A DNA stretch of 64,000 nt, taken from the NCBI RefSeq assembly GCF_013389665.1, contig NZ_CP058316.1:1922001-1986000 (forward strand), read 5' to 3'. The number at the start of each line of letters is the position of its first letter. The first letter of the stretch is position 1. Shown here in pieces: positions 20,376-28,914 of this stretch. Below the pieces are notes generated by a model. It had not been told where the DNA came from and searched no databases. It saw nothing but the letters and a program-made list of their open reading frames with translations. Source of the DNA: Microbacterium oleivorans. Its GTDB lineage: Bacteria > Actinomycetota > Actinomycetes > Actinomycetales > Microbacteriaceae. Both the position numbers and the translations under genes were made by a program.

Positions 20376-21015
20376 TGTTTCACGTGAAACATCTGTGATC
20401 GAGCCCGAGCCGACATCGGCCGTCGAGGCGGCCTTCGGACCGCGAGCGGAACTCGCACGCCGGTACACCGCGGCGCTGGCCGAGCACGGTGAGGAGCGCG
20501 GTCTGATCGGGCCGCTGGAACTCCCCCGTCTGTGGTCGCGACACGTGCTCAACTGCGCTGCCGCGGCTCCCCTGTTCGCAGGCCGCGTCGGTGACGTGGG
20601 CTCCGGTGCGGGTCTGCCAGGCATCGTCCTGGCGATCGCGCGTCCGGACGTGGAGTGGGTTCTGATCGAGACGATGGAGCGCCGTGTCGCCTGGCTGTCG
20701 GAACAGGTGGCCGTCCTCGGTCTGGACAATGTCGAGATCGTGCGCACGCGCGCCGAGGAATGGAACCGGGGCGCGTCGCTCGATGCCGTGACCGCGCGCG
20801 CCGTCAGCGCCCTGCGCACACTCATCCCCCTCACGGCACCGCTCGTTCACGACGGGGGTGAACTCATCCTGTTGAAGGGTGCGAACGCCGAGGCGGAGAT
20901 CGCGGCCGCGGAGAAAGCCATTCGTCGCTTCCGACTGTCCGAGGTCCGGGTCGAGACGGTTGGGACGGATCTTCTGGTCGAGCCCACACGAGTCATCCGC
21001 GCGACCGTGCGGTGA
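20368..21015 (+). CDS. rsmG: 16S rRNA (guanine-N7) methyltransferase RsmG
   Basis: A 215-residue SAM-dependent methyltransferase (GidB) that modifies G527 of 16S rRNA. The SAM motif GDVGSGAGLPGIVLA and the ARAVSALRTL and ILLKG motifs are intact. Its first codons (MADVSRETS) are themselves a perfect parS site, so the start overlaps both jag and a centromere element. Loss of such genes gives low-level streptomycin resistance in other bacteria; here the gene looks functional. Confidence 0.97.
   Translation: MADVSRETSVIEPEPTSAVEAAFGPRAELARRYTAALAEHGEERGLIGPLELPRLWSRHVLNCAAAAPLFAGRVGDVGSGAGLPGIVLAIARPDVEWVLIETMERRVAWLSEQVAVLGLDNVEIVRTRAEEWNRGASLDAVTARAVSALRTLIPLTAPLVHDGGELILLKGANAEAEIAAAEKAIRRFRLSEVRVETVGTDLLVEPTRVIRATVR
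20376..20391. promoter_or_regulatory. parS: parS site 1 (inside rsmG)
   Basis: TGTTTCACGTGAAACA, the exact 16-bp ParB-binding palindrome, encodes residues 4-8 of RsmG and their flanks. Confidence 0.97.
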
Positions 21016-21031
21016 TGTTTCACGTGAAACA
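21016..21031. promoter_or_regulatory. parS: parS site 2
   Basis: An exact TGTTTCACGTGAAACA immediately after the rsmG stop codon. Confidence 0.97.
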
Positions 21032-21052
21032 TCACCCCGGATCAGATCCCGA

Positions 21053-21068
21053 TGTTTCACGTGAAACA
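21053..21068. promoter_or_regulatory. parS: parS site 3
   Basis: An exact TGTTTCACGTGAAACA, 37 bases from site 2 (start to start), upstream of parA. Confidence 0.97.
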
Positions 21069-21080
21069 CCGAGACGTTGC

Positions 21081-21096
21081 CGTTTCACGTGAAACC
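21081..21096. promoter_or_regulatory. parS: parS site 4 (shortened palindrome)
   Basis: CGTTTCACGTGAAACC keeps the 14-bp core palindrome GTTTCACGTGAAAC but lacks the outer T/A pair, 28 bases after site 3. Confidence 0.9.
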
Positions 21097-21146
21097 ATGT
21101 CGAACGGCATCCCTAGAGTGAATACCGAGAACGAGGAGTTGATCGC

Positions 21147-22076
21147 ATGGCGGAGTCCGATTCGGGACGAGGGTCACTGACGTTCGACTCGCCCCTGGCA
21201 CGCGAGCTCGCCGATCTGTCATCACGTCGACGTGCTCTCGATTCCGTCTCACTGGAGTTCACGGGGGACCCTCGGGTCATCACGGTCTCGAACCAGAAGG
21301 GTGGTGTCGGCAAGACCACCACCACGGTGAACCTCGCGGCGTCGCTGGCATCGCTCGGTGCTCGCGTGCTGGTCATCGATCTGGATCCGCAGGGAAATGC
21401 GTCCACGGCGCTCGGCGTGCCGCACACCGCGGACGTTCCGAGCGTCTATGACGTGTTGATCGACCAGTTCCCCCTGTCCGACATCGTTCAGACCAGCCCG
21501 GAGTCGCCCCGCCTGTTCTGTGCGCCCAGCACGATCCACCTCGCGGGTGCTGAGATCGAGCTGGTGTCTCAGGTAGCGCGCGAGCACCGCTTACGGACTG
21601 CGATCGATGACTATCTGTCGTCATCGGAGGATCGGGTCGATTTCGTCCTGATCGACTGCCCGCCGTCTCTGGGATTGCTCACGATCAACGCCTTCACAGC
21701 CGCGAACGAGCTGCTGATCCCCATTCAGTGCGAGTACTACGCGCTCGAGGGTCTCAGTCAGCTGCTCGGGAGCGTGTCGATGATCCAGAAGCACCTCAAC
21801 GCGCGGCTGCACCTGTCGACGATCCTGCTGACGATGTACGACGGACGCACGCGGCTGGCTCAGCAGGTGGCGGAAGAGGTCCGCCAGCACTTTCCGAACG
21901 AGGTTCTGCGCACGGTGATCCCGCGTTCGGTCCGAGTATCCGAGGCGCCGAGCTTCGGGCAGACCGTGATCGCTTACGATGGTCAGTCGGCCGGCGCGGT
22001 GGCATATCGCGAGGCGGCCGTCGAGATCGCGCAGCGCGCGTCTGCGGCGGCACATGAGAAAAAGGGAGATGCCTGA
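21147..22076 (+). CDS. parA: Chromosome-partitioning ATPase ParA
   Basis: A 309-residue deviant Walker A ATPase (Soj/ParA) that positions origins by a nucleoid-bound gradient. The P-loop KGGVGKTTTT is at about residues 52-61, Walker A' is VLVIDLDPQGN, and Walker B is FVLIDCPPSLG. A roughly 40-residue N-terminal extension precedes the fold. The ATG has GAGGAG upstream. The stop overlaps the parB start by one base (TGATG). It sits beside four parS sites. Confidence 0.98.
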   Translation: MAESDSGRGSLTFDSPLARELADLSSRRRALDSVSLEFTGDPRVITVSNQKGGVGKTTTTVNLAASLASLGARVLVIDLDPQGNASTALGVPHTADVPSVYDVLIDQFPLSDIVQTSPESPRLFCAPSTIHLAGAEIELVSQVAREHRLRTAIDDYLSSSEDRVDFVLIDCPPSLGLLTINAFTAANELLIPIQCEYYALEGLSQLLGSVSMIQKHLNARLHLSTILLTMYDGRTRLAQQVAEEVRQHFPNEVLRTVIPRSVRVSEAPSFGQTVIAYDGQSAGAVAYREAAVEIAQRASAAAHEKKGDA

Positions 22077-23068
22077 TGGCGAAGCGCACCGGACTGGGTC
22101 GAGGAATCGGCGCACTGATCCCCACGTCGGAGCAGTCCGAGTCCCGTCCCGTCGACGTGTTCTTCCCCGGAGCGAAGTCATCCGGCGCGTTGGTTGCCGA
22201 CAGGCCCGAAGGGATCGCACCGACCGCGGATGCCGAGCCCGTTCCCGACCTCGTCGCGGTGCCCGGGACCATGCTCATCCAGGTCGACCCGAACGACATC
22301 GTTCCGAACCCGCGCCAGCCGCGCACTCACTTCGACTCTGACGATCTTGCTGAGCTGGTGCACAGCGTGCGCGAGTTCGGTGTGCTCCAGCCGGTCGTCG
22401 TGCGGACCAACGAGGACGGCAAGTACGAGCTGATCATGGGGGAGCGGCGTACGCGTGCCGCTCGCGAGGCAGGTCTCACCGCCATCCCCGCGGTGTTGCG
22501 CGACACCTCGGATGAGAACCTCCTGCGGGATGCGCTGCTCGAGAATCTGCACCGCTCGCAGCTCAACCCGCTCGAAGAGGCATCCGCCTACCAGCAGCTT
22601 CTCGAGGACTTCGGCATCACGCAGGAGGAGCTCGCCACGCGCATCGGCCGATCGCGCCCGCAGATCAGCAACACGATCCGGCTGCTCCGGCTCCCGGTGC
22701 CGGTACAGCAGCGCGTCGCGGCGGGTGTGCTCAGCGCCGGTCACGCGCGCGCGATCCTGTCGGTCGATGGGGCGGACGGGATGCAGCGCCTTGCCGACAA
22801 GATCGTCAACGAGGACCTCTCGGTGCGCGCCGCGGAGGCAGCCGCCAAGAACGTCGAGACCGCCGGCTCTCGACGTCCGGCGCCCAAGGCAGGCGGAGTG
22901 CGCGCCCATCTCGACGAGGTCGCGGGTCGTCTCGGCGACCGCCTAGACACCAAGGTGAAGATCTCCCTCGGGGCACGAAAAGGCCAGATCGTGGTGGATT
23001 TCGCGACAATCCAGGACCTCAACCGCATCCTCGCCGAACTGGGCGAGGACGCGTACGGAGCTCGCTGA
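22076..23068 (+). CDS. parB: Chromosome-partitioning protein ParB
   Basis: A 330-residue CTPase and parS-binding protein. The N-terminal CTP-binding motif GERRTRAAREAG (box II, GERR) and ENLHRSQLNPLEEA are present. The central helix-turn-helix is TQEELATRIGRSRPQISN, and the C-terminal dimerisation domain ends in LNRILAELG. It starts on the TGATG junction with parA, so the two are coupled. The parS cluster lies 1.0-1.7 kb upstream. Confidence 0.98.
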   Translation: MAKRTGLGRGIGALIPTSEQSESRPVDVFFPGAKSSGALVADRPEGIAPTADAEPVPDLVAVPGTMLIQVDPNDIVPNPRQPRTHFDSDDLAELVHSVREFGVLQPVVVRTNEDGKYELIMGERRTRAAREAGLTAIPAVLRDTSDENLLRDALLENLHRSQLNPLEEASAYQQLLEDFGITQEELATRIGRSRPQISNTIRLLRLPVPVQQRVAAGVLSAGHARAILSVDGADGMQRLADKIVNEDLSVRAAEAAAKNVETAGSRRPAPKAGGVRAHLDEVAGRLGDRLDTKVKISLGARKGQIVVDFATIQDLNRILAELGEDAYGAR

Positions 23069-23102
23069 GCCGGGTGTCAGCGGGGCGGCGTAGGCTTGAT
23101 GA

Positions 23103-23441
23103 GTGAGCGACGAGAAGACCCCGAGACGCGCGAGTGTCGAGCTCCTTCGCGCGGAAGCGTCGGACGAGCTCTCGGTCCTCGTCGAGGAGCGACTGCGCAG
23201 CGGCGAGGACCCCTGGGAGTTCATGGAGGATCTGCCGACGGTCGATGAGCTCGTCGTCCTGATGCTGCGGGCCGAGAACATCGAGGCGTACGGCGGGGGT
23301 CGGCCGAGCGCGGCCCGCAATTACCGGGTCCTCCGGCAGATCGCGATGGATCATCCCGAGCTCACCCGCGCGGTGTGGCGGCTTCTCGGCAGCGAACCTC
23401 ACCGGCGTTGGGACGCGGCGACGCGGGCCGACGCGTCCTGA
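23103..23441 (+). CDS. Small acidic protein downstream of parB, function unknown
   Basis: A 112-residue soluble protein rich in Glu, Asp, Arg and Leu. It begins MSDEKTPRRASVELL, is mostly predicted helical, contains the phrase DLPTVDELVVLMLRAENIEAYGG, and ends in an Arg/Ala tail. There are no transmembrane or catalytic motifs. A TAGGCT -10 hexamer (23091-23096) six bases before GTG 23103, with no Shine-Dalgarno, suggests a leaderless transcript. The position directly after parB hints at a cell-cycle role, which is unproven. Confidence 0.75.
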   Translation: MSDEKTPRRASVELLRAEASDELSVLVEERLRSGEDPWEFMEDLPTVDELVVLMLRAENIEAYGGGRPSAARNYRVLRQIAMDHPELTRAVWRLLGSEPHRRWDAATRADAS

Positions 23442-23455
23442 GGCGTCGCAGAACG

Positions 23456-23494
23456 AGAAAGCCCCGGGCGCAAGTGCTTCCGACCGGGGCTTCG
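23456..23494. terminator. Bidirectional terminator between convergent genes
   Basis: The stem AGCCCCGG (23460-23467) / CCGGGGCT (23484-23491) lies between the convergent parB-downstream gene and trxA. It is flanked by GAAA on one side and TTC on the other. Confidence 0.7.
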
Positions 23495-23506
23495 TGACGC
23501 GGGACG

Positions 23507-23830
23507 TCAGCCGATGTAGGTGGCGAGGTCCTGCTCGAGGGCGAACTTCGGCTTGGCGCCGATGATCGTCTTCTCGACCTCACCCTTGTTGAAGACCTTC
23601 ATCGCCGGGATGGAGGTGATCTGGTACTGCATGGCGAGGTTCGGGTTCTCGTCGACGTTGAGCTTGAGCACCGTGATCTTGTCGGGGTGCTCGCCGGCGA
23701 TCTCGTCGAGGATGGGGCTGACCATCCGACACGGACCGCACCACGCGGCCCAGAAGTCGACGAGGACGGGTCCGTCGGCGTCGAGGACGTCCTGCTGCCA
23801 GGTGCTTTCGGTCGTGGCCTTGGCGGTCAT
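23507..23830 (-). CDS. trxA: Thioredoxin
   Basis: A 107-residue thioredoxin with the active site WAAWCGPCRM (CGPC), the cis-proline loop ITSIPAMKVF and a full-length fold. It reduces cytoplasmic disulfides and is itself reduced by TrxB, encoded 61 bases upstream on the same strand. The trxB-trxA pair next to murJ is the usual actinobacterial order. Confidence 0.98.
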   Translation of the reverse strand: MTAKATTESTWQQDVLDADGPVLVDFWAAWCGPCRMVSPILDEIAGEHPDKITVLKLNVDENPNLAMQYQITSIPAMKVFNKGEVEKTIIGAKPKFALEQDLATYIG

Positions 23831-23891
23831 GTGTGATCTCCTTCGAAAGGGTGTCGCCTACGTCAACGATGCAGGCCGGTGAAATGTTCCG

Positions 23892-24905
23892 TTACGCGTT
23901 CTCGGTCTCGGCGACCAGGGCCTCGAGACCCTCGTCGGGGCGGCCTCGCAGGGGCGACGAGTCGGCCGCGGGCTCGGAGGCCTCACCGAGGGCGGCGAGG
24001 TAGTGCTCCACGTCGAGGGCGGCGACCGTGCCGCTGCCGGCGGCGGTGACCGCCTGGCGATAGGTCGGGTCGATGACGTCGCCCGCGGCGAAGACGCCGG
24101 GGATCGAGGTGCGCGATGAGCGCCCGTCGACCCACACGGTGCCGTGCTCGGTGAGGTCGAGCGCGCCGTGGACGAGGTGCGTGCGGGGGTCGTAGCCGAT
24201 GGCGACGAAGATGCCGTCGAGCGGCAGCTCGCGCGTCGACCCGTCGACGGTGTCACGCAGGACGACGCCGGTGACGGCATCCTCGCCGAGGATGTCGGCG
24301 ACCTCGCTGTTCCAGACGAACTCGATCTTGTCGTTGTTCATCGCGCGGTTCTGCATGATCTTCGAGGCGCGCAGCTCGTCACGACGGTGGATGACGTACA
24401 CCTTCGACGCGAACTTGGTGAGGAAGGTCGCCTCCTCCATGGCCGAGTCGCCACCGCCGACGACGGCGATCGTGCGCTCGCGGAAGAAGAAGCCGTCGCA
24501 CGTGGCGCAGTACGAGACGCCGCGTCCCGACAGGCGGCTCTCGCCCTCGATGCCGATCTTGCGGGGCGCCGAGCCGGTGGCGAAGACGAGGCTGTCGGCC
24601 TCGTGCGTGGCTCCGCTGCCGAGCGTGATCTTCTTGACGGGGCCGGCGACGTCGAGCTCGACGACGTCGTCGTACAGCACCTCGGTGCCGAACTTCTCGG
24701 CCTGCTCCTGCATCTTGGTCATGAGCTCAGGCCCCATGATGCCCTCGGGGAAGCCGGGGAAGTTCTCGACCTCGGTGGTGTTCATCAGCTCTCCGCCGGC
24801 TTCAACCGAGCTCGCGATGAGCAGCGGCTTCAGGTTCGCCCGCGCCGCGTAGATGGCAGCGGTGTAGCCGGCCGGGCCGGATCCGATGATGATGACCTGT
24901 CGCAC
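23892..24905 (-). CDS. trxB: Thioredoxin-disulfide reductase
   Basis: A 337-residue FAD/NADPH enzyme of the low-molecular-weight type. It has the FAD motif IIGSGPAGYTAA at the N-terminus, redox-active CATC in SYCATCDGFF, NADPH motif VVGGGDSAMEEA, and FAD motif GVFAAGDVIDP near the C-terminus. The frame continues upstream to 24962, but GTG 24905 with AAGGGG eight bases before it gives the conserved N-terminus. A Ser/Ala/Glu-rich tail of about 30 residues follows the fold. Confidence 0.97.
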   Translation of the reverse strand: MRQVIIIGSGPAGYTAAIYAARANLKPLLIASSVEAGGELMNTTEVENFPGFPEGIMGPELMTKMQEQAEKFGTEVLYDDVVELDVAGPVKKITLGSGATHEADSLVFATGSAPRKIGIEGESRLSGRGVSYCATCDGFFFRERTIAVVGGGDSAMEEATFLTKFASKVYVIHRRDELRASKIMQNRAMNNDKIEFVWNSEVADILGEDAVTGVVLRDTVDGSTRELPLDGIFVAIGYDPRTHLVHGALDLTEHGTVWVDGRSSRTSIPGVFAAGDVIDPTYRQAVTAAGSGTVAALDVEHYLAALGEASEPAADSSPLRGRPDEGLEALVAETENA

Positions 24906-25008
24906 GTCGACATCCCCTTCTGGAGTCTGAAATCCGCGTCGCGGATGCCCCGACACGTCCAACCCATGCTAGCCGCGGGGCATTCCCGACGGCCGTGGCG
25001 AAGGGGGA

Positions 25009-26616
25009 TCAGCGACCGAGAATGCGGCGCACCGTGCGGACGGCCGTGCCGAGCTCGGGAGTACGGAGCACGGCGAGGACGACCACGTAGGCCGCGAGGG
25101 TCGAGAAACCGATGACAGCGCCGCCCAGCAGGGCTGCCGGGACCGTCTCGATCGTCCAGCCGAAGAGCCCGGCCAACAGCAGTGAGACGCCCCAGCCCGC
25201 CGCCGCGGCGGGGATGCCGGCTGCGACGAAGCGGATCACGCCGCGTACCGCGCCTCCGAGCCCGAGCGGTCCGATCTTGCGACGCAGCAGGACGACGGCG
25301 AGCACGAGCTGCACGACGTTGGCCAGCGACTGGCCCAGGGCGACACCGACCGCCAGCTGCTCGACCGGCAGCAGCAGGTAGGCGAGGACCGCGGTGACGG
25401 CGACGAGGACGGCCTGCACCAGCGTGAACACGAACGGTGTGCGGGTGTCCTGATGGGCGTAGAACGTCCGCTGCAGCACGAACTGGAAGGAGAGGGGCAG
25501 GAGCGCTACGAGGTAAGCCGCGAGCACCCAGGCGAAGGACGTGGCGGTCTGCGGATTCGTGGTGAAGACCCGCGAGATCGGCAGGATCGCGGCGACGATC
25601 GCGGCGAGGGCACCCACCATGAAGATTCCGATGGTGCGGGTGGCGGCATCGAGGTCTGACCTCAGGGCATCCGGGCGTCCGGTGGACACGTGCTCGCTCA
25701 GGCGGGTGAAGTACGGCGTCCCGATCGACAGCACGATCACCGAGAACGGGAGCATGAACACCAGCCAGGCGTACGACATCGCCGCCACCGATGCGCCTGC
25801 GTTGGACGCCGCGCTCACCAGCGTCGTCTGCACGAGGCCGGCGAGCTGCCCCACCAGCACCATCAGGAAGGTCCAGCCCGCGAGGCGGCCGATGTGGCGC
25901 AACCCGATGCCGCGCCAGCGGAAGTCGGGCCGCACGTGCAGGCCCGCCCGGCGCCAGAACATCAGCAGCACGCACGCCTGGGCGATGATGCCGAGGGTCG
26001 CGGTACCGGCGATCACGCCGACCATCGTGGGGGTCCAGCCGATGACGTCCTCCTGGACGCCGAACGTCCAGATGAACGCGAGGAACCCGATGATCGAGAC
26101 GATGTTGTTGACGATCGGCGACCACGCGAAGGGGCCGAAGACGCCGCGGGCGTTGAGGATCTCGCCCAGCAGGGCGTACATGCCGTAGAACAGCAGCTGC
26201 GGCAGGCACCAGTACGCGAACGCGAGGGTGAGCGCGGACGCTTCGGGGCCGAGGCGCGACCCGAACGCGAAGACCAGCAGGGGAGCGGCGGCGACGGCGA
26301 TGACCGTCGTCACGAACAGCGCCGTGAGGCCCAGCGTGAGCAGCTTCGAGACGAATGCACTTCCCCCGTCGCGGTGCTTCGCGGCCTGGATGATCTGCGG
26401 CACGATCACTCCGGCGAGCAGTCCCGAGGAGATGATCGCGTAGATGTTGTTGGGCAGCTGGTTGGCGATCGCGAAGGCGTTGGCCGCACCGCCGGTGGCG
26501 CCGGTCGCGATCACCGGAAGTGCCGCGGCGAGGACGATGTTGCGCACGAGGCCCGTGAGGCGGGAGACGAGGGTTCCCGCGGCGACGACCGCTCCGGCTC
26601 GGCCGATACCGCTCAC
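25009..26616 (-). CDS. murJ: Lipid II flippase MurJ
   Basis: A 535-residue MOP-superfamily flippase with about 14 hydrophobic helices. The start MSGIGRAGAVVAAGTLVSRL leads into LTGLVRNIVLA, typical of MviN/MurJ. It exports lipid-linked peptidoglycan precursor. The GTG start overlaps the upstream DUF6049 stop by 4 bases (GTGA), a pairing conserved in Actinobacteria. The C-terminal pseudokinase domain found on mycobacterial MurJ is absent. Confidence 0.95.
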   Translation of the reverse strand: MSGIGRAGAVVAAGTLVSRLTGLVRNIVLAAALPVIATGATGGAANAFAIANQLPNNIYAIISSGLLAGVIVPQIIQAAKHRDGGSAFVSKLLTLGLTALFVTTVIAVAAAPLLVFAFGSRLGPEASALTLAFAYWCLPQLLFYGMYALLGEILNARGVFGPFAWSPIVNNIVSIIGFLAFIWTFGVQEDVIGWTPTMVGVIAGTATLGIIAQACVLLMFWRRAGLHVRPDFRWRGIGLRHIGRLAGWTFLMVLVGQLAGLVQTTLVSAASNAGASVAAMSYAWLVFMLPFSVIVLSIGTPYFTRLSEHVSTGRPDALRSDLDAATRTIGIFMVGALAAIVAAILPISRVFTTNPQTATSFAWVLAAYLVALLPLSFQFVLQRTFYAHQDTRTPFVFTLVQAVLVAVTAVLAYLLLPVEQLAVGVALGQSLANVVQLVLAVVLLRRKIGPLGLGGAVRGVIRFVAAGIPAAAAGWGVSLLLAGLFGWTIETVPAALLGGAVIGFSTLAAYVVVLAVLRTPELGTAVRTVRRILGR

Positions 26617-28775
26617 TCGATGTTCTCCTGGTTCTGGGATGCGGCATCCCCGTGCGCGGTCGCGGGAGAGCGGCGGCGACGCAGCTTCAGCACCGTGCGG
26701 ACGACACCGCCGGCGAAGAGCACGACCACGATGACGATGATCGCCGTCACACCGACCGATTCCCACTCGGCACGAACGGTGAGGGCGATGGTCTCGGGTG
26801 CGCCGATCGGGACGGCGGCGGCGCTGCGCAGCTGGAGCTGCAGGGCGGTCTCGCCGCTGCCGACCCGCGCCTCCACCGGTACGTCGACGCGGGTGTTCTG
26901 CTGCGCGCCCGCCTCGACGGGGGTGACGTCCTGGACGATCAGGCGGGGATCACCGGTGTCGGCGAACAGCACCACCGAGACCGGCCACGGCAGGTCGTTG
27001 CGGACGGTGACCGAGATCGGGGCGCTCGTGGCCAGGAAGTTGATCGTGCCGGGATTGGCGATGCCGACGGCATCCAGTGTGTCGCGCGTCGCCTGCTCGT
27101 GGGCATCGACCGCGGTGCTCCACGCCGCCGCGTCGTCGAGCCAGGCGTTGCCGAGCAGCTGCAGGATGCCGGTGCGCTCGCGCGCCGTCAGCTGCGCGGG
27201 CTCGACGAGGGCGGTGGCGAAGGTGGCCAGGCGGTCCTCGTCCGACAGGAAGCGCTCCAGCGCCGCCACGCGCTCGGCGGCGGCCGGGACGTCGGCGACG
27301 GTCGCCGCCGCCCCCGCGGTGCCGCGGAGCTCGGCGAGCGAGATCGGGGAGGCGCCGGGAACGCTGTAGGCCGCGTTGACGGCGGCTCGGAGCGCGGCTC
27401 GGGAGGTCGACGTCGGCCGATCGACGGTCGCGACCACCGGGGCGTCGCCGGTGAGGACGAGCTTCGCCGTCGAAGCGGCGAGTGCGGTACCGCGCTCGGC
27501 CGCGTCGTCGAGGGCCGCGGCGGACGCGAGCTCGGTCGATGCGGAGGCGTCGTAGACCAGCAGCTCCGCACCACCCGCCGTGACGCGGGGCGCGCCCGGT
27601 GCGCCCGTGACCGTGTCGGACGATGCGAGCACGAGCGGCGCGGTGTCCGGAACCGGCGTGTCGGCCGGCTCGGTGGCCGCGGCGGACTCCGCGGCCGCCG
27701 CGGCCTGCGCCGACACGGTCGTGACGACGTCGGCGCCCGCGCTTCCCGAGGCGGGCCAGAAGACCTGACGACGCGTGGTGGCGGCGGTGCCGACGGCCGT
27801 GAGGGCGGCGGTGTCCGGGACGGCGGCGGGAGAGCTCGAGCCGGCGGCGGGGGCGAAGTCCGCGAGGTCGGCGTACGGCTCCAACGTGGTCGGTTGCAGC
27901 GTGGACGGGAGGCCCGCGTGCACTTGAGTCGACAGGTCGGCGTCGCCGAACTGCAGGGCGAAGCGCTCGTTCGGCAGGCCCATCAGGGTCGTCAGCCACG
28001 CGGTGGCCGACGCCGGCGCGCTCGATCCCAGGACCCGGATCGAGGCGGTGATCGCGGGGTCCACCGCCAGGACGGCGGGCGTGCCGGTGACGGCATCCAG
28101 CGCCGCGGTCAGCGCGCCGTCCTCGGCGGTCAGCTGGGACAGCTCATCGGCGGTGATGATGCCGGTCGTGCGGGGGCCCGCGGTGATCGGCACGATGACG
28201 GCCACCGATCGGGCGGGCTGATCGGGTCGGGGCACCGTGATGAGCGTGCGCGACTGCCCGCCGGGACCGGTCACCACGATCGGGTAGACCCCGGGTGCGA
28301 GATCGGCGAGGGCACTGTCGGCGGCGGACACCGGTACGCTCGTGCCGCGCTCCTCACCGGCGGCGAGCTCGGGCACGTCCGTGCGCGCGATCTCTTCGCC
28401 GCCGGGTTCGTCAGCCTCGGTGTCGTCCGGACGCAGCCAGTCGTCGACCGCCTGCTGGGAGGTCAACGGCGTGCGCGAGAGCGCGACGGTCACGGGGCCT
28501 GCCGCGAGCGACCGCGAGGTCTCGTTGCGCTGCGTCACCGTGAAGACGGCGTCCGACCCGGTCGGCACGAGCCCGGCTCCGGTGGGAGCGGCGGTGAGTG
28601 AGGCCGTTCCGACCTCGCTCGGCGACGGTGTCGGCGACGGCGTGGTGTCGGCGGTGGCGGCGTCGACGCCCATCAGCGGAACGAGGGCGATGACGACAGC
28701 GGCAGCCCAGGCGACCACGCGGGCACCGCGACGACCGCGGCGTGCGCGGGCGGTGGCGGTGGGAGTCACGGTCAT
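26613..28775 (-). CDS. DUF6049 family secreted, C-terminally membrane-anchored protein
   Basis: A 720-residue envelope protein. An Arg-rich stretch followed by a hydrophobic segment (VVAWAAAVVIALVPLM) and an ALA-type region forms a signal peptide. A large Ala/Val/Thr-rich extracytoplasmic region follows, with repeated LTxxGxxxVxxTVxxRN-like patterns. A single C-terminal helix (VTAIIVIVVVLFAGGVV) precedes a basic cytoplasmic tail. It is the standard partner upstream of murJ in Actinobacteria and its role is unknown. ATG 28775 is chosen; the frame is open to 28847. Confidence 0.87.
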   Translation of the reverse strand: MTVTPTATARARRGRRGARVVAWAAAVVIALVPLMGVDAATADTTPSPTPSPSEVGTASLTAAPTGAGLVPTGSDAVFTVTQRNETSRSLAAGPVTVALSRTPLTSQQAVDDWLRPDDTEADEPGGEEIARTDVPELAAGEERGTSVPVSAADSALADLAPGVYPIVVTGPGGQSRTLITVPRPDQPARSVAVIVPITAGPRTTGIITADELSQLTAEDGALTAALDAVTGTPAVLAVDPAITASIRVLGSSAPASATAWLTTLMGLPNERFALQFGDADLSTQVHAGLPSTLQPTTLEPYADLADFAPAAGSSSPAAVPDTAALTAVGTAATTRRQVFWPASGSAGADVVTTVSAQAAAAAESAAATEPADTPVPDTAPLVLASSDTVTGAPGAPRVTAGGAELLVYDASASTELASAAALDDAAERGTALAASTAKLVLTGDAPVVATVDRPTSTSRAALRAAVNAAYSVPGASPISLAELRGTAGAAATVADVPAAAERVAALERFLSDEDRLATFATALVEPAQLTARERTGILQLLGNAWLDDAAAWSTAVDAHEQATRDTLDAVGIANPGTINFLATSAPISVTVRNDLPWPVSVVLFADTGDPRLIVQDVTPVEAGAQQNTRVDVPVEARVGSGETALQLQLRSAAAVPIGAPETIALTVRAEWESVGVTAIIVIVVVLFAGGVVRTVLKLRRRRSPATAHGDAASQNQENIE

Positions 28776-28914
28776 GGCGGAGTTCTCGACCCTGCCGGCG
28801 GAGGGGGAGGGTCGCACAGAGTCTAGGGCGGCGCCGCTGTGCGTCATCCGAGGCGGGCCGGGCCGCTCGGCTATTGCTCTGCCCGGGCACGGGCCGGCAG
28901 GGTTGAATGGACGG

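Noticed and set aside
24830..26647. 605-codon minus-strand open frame
   Set aside because: It is an alternative frame of murJ; its composition is Arg/Pro-rich and no domain is visible, whereas the murJ frame encodes clean membrane helices.
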